Shown in pieces: positions 59,050 to 64,000 of a stretch of DNA of 64,000 nucleotides. The translations under genes were made by a program, and so were the position numbers. The stretch is from the NCBI RefSeq assembly GCF_036173105.1, contig NZ_CP108053.1:3720001-3784000 (forward strand), in the 5' to 3' direction. This DNA is from Streptomyces sp. NBC_00287. GTDB lineage: Bacteria; Actinomycetota; Actinomycetes; Streptomycetales; Streptomycetaceae. Position 1 is the first letter of the stretch; every line of letters starts with the position of its first letter. The notes beneath the pieces were generated by a model, which was not told where the DNA came from, ran no database searches, and was given only the letters and a program-made list of their open reading frames with translations.

Positions 59050-61362
59050 TCACGTGCCGCCCGTCACAACCGCCGCCTGCGGACGGATCGGCAGGCGGTT
59101 CACCGGACGGCCCGTCGCGGCGCGTACGGCCGAGGCGATGGCCGCGGGCGACGCGACCACCGGCGCCGCGCTGACCGCCTTCGCGCCGAACGGCGCGACC
59201 ACGTCCCGCTCCTCGACCAGCTTCACGATCTTGATGTCCGGGGCGTCCAGAGCCGTCGGCAGGGCGTACCCCGTCAGATCGGGGTGGCGGATCGAGCCGC
59301 GTGCCGTGCGCAGGTTCTCCGTGAGCGCTATGCCAACGCCTTGCGTGACGCCCGCCTCGATACGGGCCGCCAGCTGGGCCGGGTTGAGGATCCGGCCGAC
59401 GTCCTGGGCGAGCGCCAGCTCCACCACGCGTACCGAACCGAGCTCGATGTCGACATCCACGACCGCGCGGATCGCACAGAACGCCATGCCCACGAAGGCA
59501 TCGCCCTGACCGGCCTCGTCCAGCGGCTCGGTGGGGTGCGGACGGCACTGTGCGGTCGCCCACAGCTCCTTGCCGTCCATCGCCTCGGTGACGGTGGTCG
59601 ACAGGACGCCGTCGTACGACGTGATCTTGCCGTCGGTGATCTGGAGGAGCTCGGTGGACATGCCGAACTTGTGCGCCAGGGGCTGGAGGAGCTGGGTGCG
59701 GACCATCTTCGCCGCGCGCTCCACCGCGCCGCCCGACACCCAGGTGTGCCGTCCGCGGCAGCCCGCGCCCGCAGGAGGCTGGTCGGTGTCGACCGGGGCC
59801 ACATGAACCTCGTCGATACCGAGGGTCTCCTGGACGATCTGGCGGGCCAGCGTGGTGAAGCCCTGGCCGGTCTCCACCGCCGCGCACAGGACCGTGGCGA
59901 CCCCGTCCTGGACCTTGACCGTCGCCGTGGAGACCTCGTCCGCGCCCTCCGCGCCCAGCATGTGCACCATGCCGAGCCCGTAGCCCACGCCCCGGCGCAC
60001 CGCGCCCGGTTCGCCCGCGCCCTCGGGTCCGCCGGGCAGCAGCCACTCGTCCTCGGGGGTGTCCTTCGGCAGCGCGGGCAGCGGAAAGTCCCGTACCGCC
60101 TGGAGGAGTTCGGCGACCGGCGCCGGACAGGTCACCGTCTGGCCGGTGGGCAGGACGTCGCCCGTGGCGAGCGCATTCTGCAGGCGCAGCTCCGCCGGGT
60201 CGACGCCGAGCTTCTTGGCGAGCTTGTCCATCTGCGCCTCGTAGGCGGCGGCCACCTGCATGGCGCCCTCGCCGCGTACATGGCCGGAGGGCGGGTTGTT
60301 GGTGCGCACCGCCCAGCCCTCGATGAAGGCATTGGGGACGACGTACGGCCCGCAGGCGAAGGCCACGGCGGCCGCCAGCGCCTCCGAGGAGGTGTCCGCG
60401 TACGCGCCCGCGTCCAGCAGGATCTGCGCCTCGACCTTCACCAACCTGCCGTCGGTGTCCGCGTGATGGCGGTACCTGAGCAGCGTGGGATGCCGGTGCG
60501 CGTGGCCGAGGAATGACTCCTCGCGCGTGGCGGTCAGTTTCACCGGGCAGCCGGTCTTGAGCGCCAGCAGGCCGAGCGGGAGTTGGAAGCCCTGGTCCTC
60601 GCGGTCGGCCGTGGCGCCGGGGACACCGGTGACGACGACCTTCACGCGGTCCGGGGCGAGGCCGAAGCAGGCGGCGGCGGTGTCGCGGTCGGTGTGCGGG
60701 TCGGTGGAGGCCAGGTACAGCTCCACCCCGCCGTCCGGGCGCGGCACCGCGAGACCGGCCTCGGCGCCGATGGGTGCCGGGTCCTGGCGGCCGATGCGGT
60801 ACAGGCCCTCCACGACGATCTCGCCGGCCGCGTCCGGGTCGCCGTGGCGCAGCGGGATGTGCCGGATCAGATTGCCGTCGGGGTGCAGCGGCTCGGCCTC
60901 GAAGGCGTGCTCGGGGTCGGTGACCGGGTCGAGTACTTCGTACTCGACGATGACGGCCGCCGCGGCCATGCGGGCGGTGTCGGGGTGGTCGGCGGCGACG
61001 GCGGCGATGGGCTCGCCGTGGTGGCGTACGACCTCGGAGGCGAAGACCGGCCGGTCGGCCTTGCCGCGGCCGTGCACCGGGGTGCCGGGGACGTCCTCGT
61101 GGGTGACGACGGCGTGCACGCCGGGCATCTCGCGCGCGTGGGTGGTGTCGATCGACACGATGCGCGCGTGCGCGTGCGGGGAGCGCAGCACGGCCGCCCA
61201 CAGCAGGCCCTCGGCCCACAGGTCGGCCGCGTAGGGGAAGGTGCCCTCGGTCTTGGCCTGGGCGTCGGCGGCCGGGAGGGAGGCGCCGAGGCCGTGCGGG
61301 ATCGGTTCGGGGGCGGGGGCTGCCTCCGCGGGAGTGGGCGCGGTGGCGGCTTCGTTGCTCAC
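59050..61362 (-). CDS. Xanthine-dehydrogenase-family molybdopterin-binding subunit
   Basis: A 770-residue molybdenum-cofactor subunit. Typical elements are AYPYAADLW-like opening, HEDVPGTPVHGRGKADRP, ETGQGFTTLARQIVQETLG and a C-terminal segment PFGAKAVSAAPVVASPAAIAS. In characterised enzymes the last stretch reads PFGAKGVGEPP, with the catalytic base glutamate; here that Glu is replaced (AVSAAP). Downstream of the 2Fe-2S and FAD subunits, it would complete an oxidoreductase hydroxylating a heteroaromatic or aldehyde, but activity may differ. Its start overlaps the 2Fe-2S gene by four bases. Confidence 0.94.
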   Translation of the reverse strand: MSNEAATAPTPAEAAPAPEPIPHGLGASLPAADAQAKTEGTFPYAADLWAEGLLWAAVLRSPHAHARIVSIDTTHAREMPGVHAVVTHEDVPGTPVHGRGKADRPVFASEVVRHHGEPIAAVAADHPDTARMAAAAVIVEYEVLDPVTDPEHAFEAEPLHPDGNLIRHIPLRHGDPDAAGEIVVEGLYRIGRQDPAPIGAEAGLAVPRPDGGVELYLASTDPHTDRDTAAACFGLAPDRVKVVVTGVPGATADREDQGFQLPLGLLALKTGCPVKLTATREESFLGHAHRHPTLLRYRHHADTDGRLVKVEAQILLDAGAYADTSSEALAAAVAFACGPYVVPNAFIEGWAVRTNNPPSGHVRGEGAMQVAAAYEAQMDKLAKKLGVDPAELRLQNALATGDVLPTGQTVTCPAPVAELLQAVRDFPLPALPKDTPEDEWLLPGGPEGAGEPGAVRRGVGYGLGMVHMLGAEGADEVSTATVKVQDGVATVLCAAVETGQGFTTLARQIVQETLGIDEVHVAPVDTDQPPAGAGCRGRHTWVSGGAVERAAKMVRTQLLQPLAHKFGMSTELLQITDGKITSYDGVLSTTVTEAMDGKELWATAQCRPHPTEPLDEAGQGDAFVGMAFCAIRAVVDVDIELGSVRVVELALAQDVGRILNPAQLAARIEAGVTQGVGIALTENLRTARGSIRHPDLTGYALPTALDAPDIKIVKLVEERDVVAPFGAKAVSAAPVVASPAAIASAVRAATGRPVNRLPIRPQAAVVTGGT

Positions 61363-62792
61363 GCCTGGCCTCCGTCCTGTCCGTACGCCTGGTCGTGCGG
61401 GTCGAGTGCCGACGGATGTACGCCGCCTGCGCCCGGGCCCGCCTGGTGCGGGATACGTGCCTCGTCCTGGTCCGTCTCAGCGTCGGCGGCGTTGTGCGCC
61501 TCGCGTTCGGCGACGACCTCCTGGACCGCGTCGACGACGCCTCGGTAGCCGGAGCAGCGGCACAGGTTGCCGCACAGTGCCTGGCGGGTCTCCAGCTCGG
61601 TCGGGGCGGGGTTGCCCTCCAGCAGGTCGTGCACGGTCATCGCCATGCCGGGCACGCAGAAGCCGCACTGCACGGCGCCGCACCGGGCGAGCGCGCGCTG
61701 GACGTCGGAGGGCTGTCCGTCGACGGCGAGCCCCTCGACGGTACGGACCTCGCTGCCGGCGGCGGTCACGGCGGGCACCAGGCAGGAGGCGACGAGCCGC
61801 CCGTCGACCTGGACGTTGCAGGCCCCGCACTCACCCTGCGAGCAGCCGTCCTTGGCACCGGCGAGCCCGAGCCGTTCCCGCAGCACGTAGAGCAGCGACT
61901 CGCCGATCCAGGCGTCGGTGACGGGCCGGTCGGCGCCGTTGACCCTCAGCACGAAGGAGGCGAGGGGGTGTTCCTCACCGGGCAGCGAGGACTTGGCCGG
62001 TTCTACGGCGCTCTCGGCCCCGTTCTCGCCGTCCTCGGCCTCCTGGGCCCCCTCGTCGGCCCCGTCCGCCTCACGGGCCTCCGGGGCGTCCTGTGAGGCC
62101 TCCGGAGCGTCCTGCGGGACCTCGGGCTCCGGCGGTTCGGGTACGGCCGTATCGGCGTCGCGTGTGTCGAGGGGCACGTGCGCGTGCGGCGCGCCTTGCT
62201 CGGCGGTGTGCTCAGCCTGTTCGGCGGCCTGTCGTGCCCACGGCTCGCCGATCGCCTGGGTCGCCCAGGGCGCGGGCGCGCCGCCGGGCAGGGTGGCCGG
62301 CGGGGTGCCGCCCCACTGCTCGACCAGCGACGAAGTAGTGAACTCGCCCGATTCGTCCGGAAGGTCCCCGCCCGCGACGGGGATCGACCACTGACCGGTG
62401 ACGTCATGGCCGGGCGCGCTCTCGGCGGCCGAGGCGTCTTCGAAGGCCCACTGGCCGGTGGCGGCGGGGTTGTACCTGAACCGGTCGTTCCCGGCCTCCT
62501 CGGTCCCGGCGTTCGCGTCGGGCCACTGGACACCGCCCGCAGGGATCGACCAGGTGCCGGTGGCCGCCGGGTCGGTGCCCGCGGTGGTGGCGGGCGTGAC
62601 CGTTATGGGCGGCGGCACATAGCCGTGGCCGGGCGCGGCCAGCGGGCTGTCGGCGGAGGCCAGCAGGGCGTCGACGCCGCCCTCGGGAAGCTTCACGAAG
62701 GCGGTGGCACCGTCGTCGTAGTCGCCCTGGGGCAGCGGATCCCAGCGGCTCGCGCCCTGCGGGGCGCCCTCTGAGTGCTGGTCGTCGGTCAC
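61359..62792 (-). CDS. 2Fe-2S subunit of the xanthine-dehydrogenase-like complex with long N-terminal extension
   Basis: A 477-residue protein, about 300 residues longer than usual for this subunit (about 160-170). GTG 62792 follows GGGGAGG by eight bases. From about residue 285, a plant-type ferredoxin domain (GCSQGECGACNV, VDGRLVASCLVPA) and a helical domain (CGFCVPGMAM, CGNLCRCSGYR) bind two [2Fe-2S] clusters. The preceding part is acidic, disordered and has recurrent TGTWSIP / TGQWAFE / TGQWSIP units. It carries electrons between the Mo and FAD subunits. Confidence 0.93.
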   Translation of the reverse strand: MTDDQHSEGAPQGASRWDPLPQGDYDDGATAFVKLPEGGVDALLASADSPLAAPGHGYVPPPITVTPATTAGTDPAATGTWSIPAGGVQWPDANAGTEEAGNDRFRYNPAATGQWAFEDASAAESAPGHDVTGQWSIPVAGGDLPDESGEFTTSSLVEQWGGTPPATLPGGAPAPWATQAIGEPWARQAAEQAEHTAEQGAPHAHVPLDTRDADTAVPEPPEPEVPQDAPEASQDAPEAREADGADEGAQEAEDGENGAESAVEPAKSSLPGEEHPLASFVLRVNGADRPVTDAWIGESLLYVLRERLGLAGAKDGCSQGECGACNVQVDGRLVASCLVPAVTAAGSEVRTVEGLAVDGQPSDVQRALARCGAVQCGFCVPGMAMTVHDLLEGNPAPTELETRQALCGNLCRCSGYRGVVDAVQEVVAEREAHNAADAETDQDEARIPHQAGPGAGGVHPSALDPHDQAYGQDGGQA

Positions 62793-63682
62793 GACAGCGC
62801 CCTCCCCAGTGCTCGTCGGGCCAGCGCGGCGACGGTGCGCCGCAGATGCAGTACGGCGGGCGGAAGCGGGTCCACGGAGCCGTCCTCGGCCGGCACCGGG
62901 TCGGGGATGCAGGCCGCGGCGACGTATTCCCCGAAGGCGGTCAGCGCCTCCGGGACGATGGCGCGGTCGTTGTCCCAGTCGATGAGCTGCGCCACCCACT
63001 GCTCGGCCTCCAGGGGCCTGAGCGGCATCGGCGCTATGGCGCCCACGGCGCACCGCACCCCCCGCCGCGCGGGGTCGAGGACCAGGGCGACGGACGCCAT
63101 GGAGCGCCCGGGGCCGGTCCGCCCGGTCGCCTTGAGGAAGACCTGGGGGGCGTGCAGCAGCGGCACGCGCACGAAGCCGATGAGTTCGCCGGCCCGCAGC
63201 ATTTCCATGCCGGCCAGCAGATGCGACACCGGGATCTCCCGGCGGGCTCCGCCCGGGCCCGCGATGATCAGCGTCGCCTCCAGGGCGGCCAGCACCGGCA
63301 GCGCGTCGCCGGTGGGGGCGGCGGTGGCGATGTTGCCGCCCAGGGTGCCGGCGTTGCGGATCTGCGGCGGGCCCGCGGCGCGCGCGGACGCGGCGAGCGC
63401 CGGGATCAGGGCCGCGAAGTCGGGGCGGCCCATGCGCGCGTGGGTGAGGCCGGCGCCGAGCAGGGCGTGGCCGTCCTGGTACTGCCAGCCGCGGATCTCG
63501 CTGATCTTGCCGAGGCCGACCAGCGCGGCGGGCCTGAGCTGTCCGGAGTTGACGGAGGCCATCAGATCGGTGCCGCCGGCCACGGGAACGGTGGCCGGCA
63601 CGGCGGCGAGCGCCGCCACGGCCTCGTCCAGTGTCGTGGGCAGCGTGACGGCCTGCCCCGCCTGCGGTGCGTGCGTGGTCAA
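62789..63682 (-). CDS. FAD-binding subunit of the xanthine-dehydrogenase-like complex
   Basis: A 297-residue subunit starting at TTG 63682, eight bases after GGAAGGGG. It has the FAD-fold segment PVAGGTDLMASVNSGQLRPA, LVGLGKISEIRG, and the GGNIATAAPTGDALPVLAAL motif with FAD contacts. Electrons from the Fe-S subunit reach NAD+ or another acceptor here. Stop overlaps the start of the 2Fe-2S gene, so the three subunits are coupled in order FAD, 2Fe-2S, Mo. Confidence 0.94.
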   Translation of the reverse strand: MTTHAPQAGQAVTLPTTLDEAVAALAAVPATVPVAGGTDLMASVNSGQLRPAALVGLGKISEIRGWQYQDGHALLGAGLTHARMGRPDFAALIPALAASARAAGPPQIRNAGTLGGNIATAAPTGDALPVLAALEATLIIAGPGGARREIPVSHLLAGMEMLRAGELIGFVRVPLLHAPQVFLKATGRTGPGRSMASVALVLDPARRGVRCAVGAIAPMPLRPLEAEQWVAQLIDWDNDRAIVPEALTAFGEYVAAACIPDPVPAEDGSVDPLPPAVLHLRRTVAALARRALGRALS

Positions 63683-63907
63683 ACCGGCTGCCCCTTCCCG
63701 CTGCCCCACCTGGTCCCACCTGTTGCTGCCGTACGGTACGTGCTGACAGGGCGGACGTGGCAACTCTGGCACATCTTCGCAGGACCCGAACGCGGGGGTC
63801 CGCTAGGAGGCATTCGCCCGTTTCACCAGGGAGATGGTCAGTTTTCGTACGGCATCACCGGTGCGCGCGAATTGCCTCTCTTCGGTGACCCTGCCGGGAT
63901 TTTTCCA

Positions 63908-64000
63908 TTACCTGTTCGGGGGCGGTCCTTCGAGGGGGCGGCCGAGCACTCCGGGACGCCGCTGCCAGGGACGCGGTCCGGTGGGCGGGCGGTAGGCGAC
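63908..64000 (-). CDS. Possible C-terminal fragment of an upstream gene (cut by window edge)
   Basis: A minus-strand frame enters at the right edge and ends at TAA 63908. It encodes about 30 proline/arginine-rich residues (VAYRPPTGPRPWQRRPGVLG...). Such tails are seen at the end of Streptomyces membrane proteins, but without the rest of the gene this cannot be confirmed. Confidence 0.35.
   Translation of the reverse strand, partial: VAYRPPTGPRPWQRRPGVLGRPLEGPPPNR

Overview
The window is chromosomal DNA of a Streptomyces (or a very close actinomycete). The evidence is very high GC with strong third-position GC bias, frequent GTG and TTG starts, and families typical of the genus: WhiJ-type XRE/DUF5753 and DUF397 pairs, an SsgA-like protein, an LAXTG sortase substrate, DasR-box-controlled GlcNAc PTS genes, and a mec-cysO-cysM sulfur cluster. 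From memory, the order from the penicillin-binding protein (about 18.6 kb) to the helicase (about 56 kb) resembles the S. coelicolor SCO2897-SCO2936 region; no alignment was possible here.

Region by region: (1) 1-4.8 kb is an accessory regulatory island with a truncated anti-sigma-like ATPase, two XRE/DUF5753 regulators with DUF397 or DUF6879 partners, and a three-gene operon of unknown function whose middle protein ends in a cysteine-rich tail. (2) 4.8-18.6 kb holds a GT2 glycosyltransferase, a cyclophilin, a MarR regulator/hydrolase pair, small membrane proteins, a Tat-exported alginate-lyase-like protein with an LAXTG anchor, a DUF445 protein, an SGNH hydrolase, and an ABC-2 exporter of one ATPase and two permeases. 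(3) 18.6-24.8 kb holds a class A PBP, an SMR exporter preceded by a guanidine-III-like riboswitch, a GroES-like protein, a Bcp peroxiredoxin, and two HNH endonuclease genes, the second running into tRNA-Leu. (4) 24.2-30 kb holds rdgB, a lipoprotein, rph, and the nagF / nagE1-nagE2 PTS genes with three DasR-type boxes. (5) 30-38 kb holds a membrane-anchored MazF-like protein, the mec-(leader peptide)-cysO-cysM cluster, a 5'-truncated amino acid permease, DUF2017, clpS, and the NAD salvage pair pncB-pncA. (6) 38-48 kb holds an M6 metalloprotease, two RDD proteins, ssgG, a GlcD-like oxidase and a TPR protein. (7) 47-54 kb holds hpd with a divergent Lrp/AsnC regulator, an osmoprotectant ABC operon, a secreted Lon-like protease and an IclR regulator. 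(8) 54-64 kb holds an SF2 helicase, an MFS exporter, tRNA-Cys, a GNAT and SUKH-4-like pair, and a three-subunit xanthine-dehydrogenase-like operon with unusual features.

The groups with clearest joint function are GlcNAc uptake (nagF, nagE1, nagE2 under DasR), sulfur-carrier cysteine synthesis (CysO carrier, JAMM protease, CysM synthase, with a Cys-ending leader peptide), NAD salvage (PncA to PncB), guanidine-responsive export, osmoprotectant uptake, and a molybdenum hydroxylase. The most distinctive observations are the riboswitch on the SMR gene, the probably leaderless attenuator peptide before cysO, the loss of the usual catalytic glutamate motif in the molybdenum subunit together with a 280-residue disordered extension on its Fe-S partner, the uncharacterised 3.4-4.8 kb operon, and the truncated permease.
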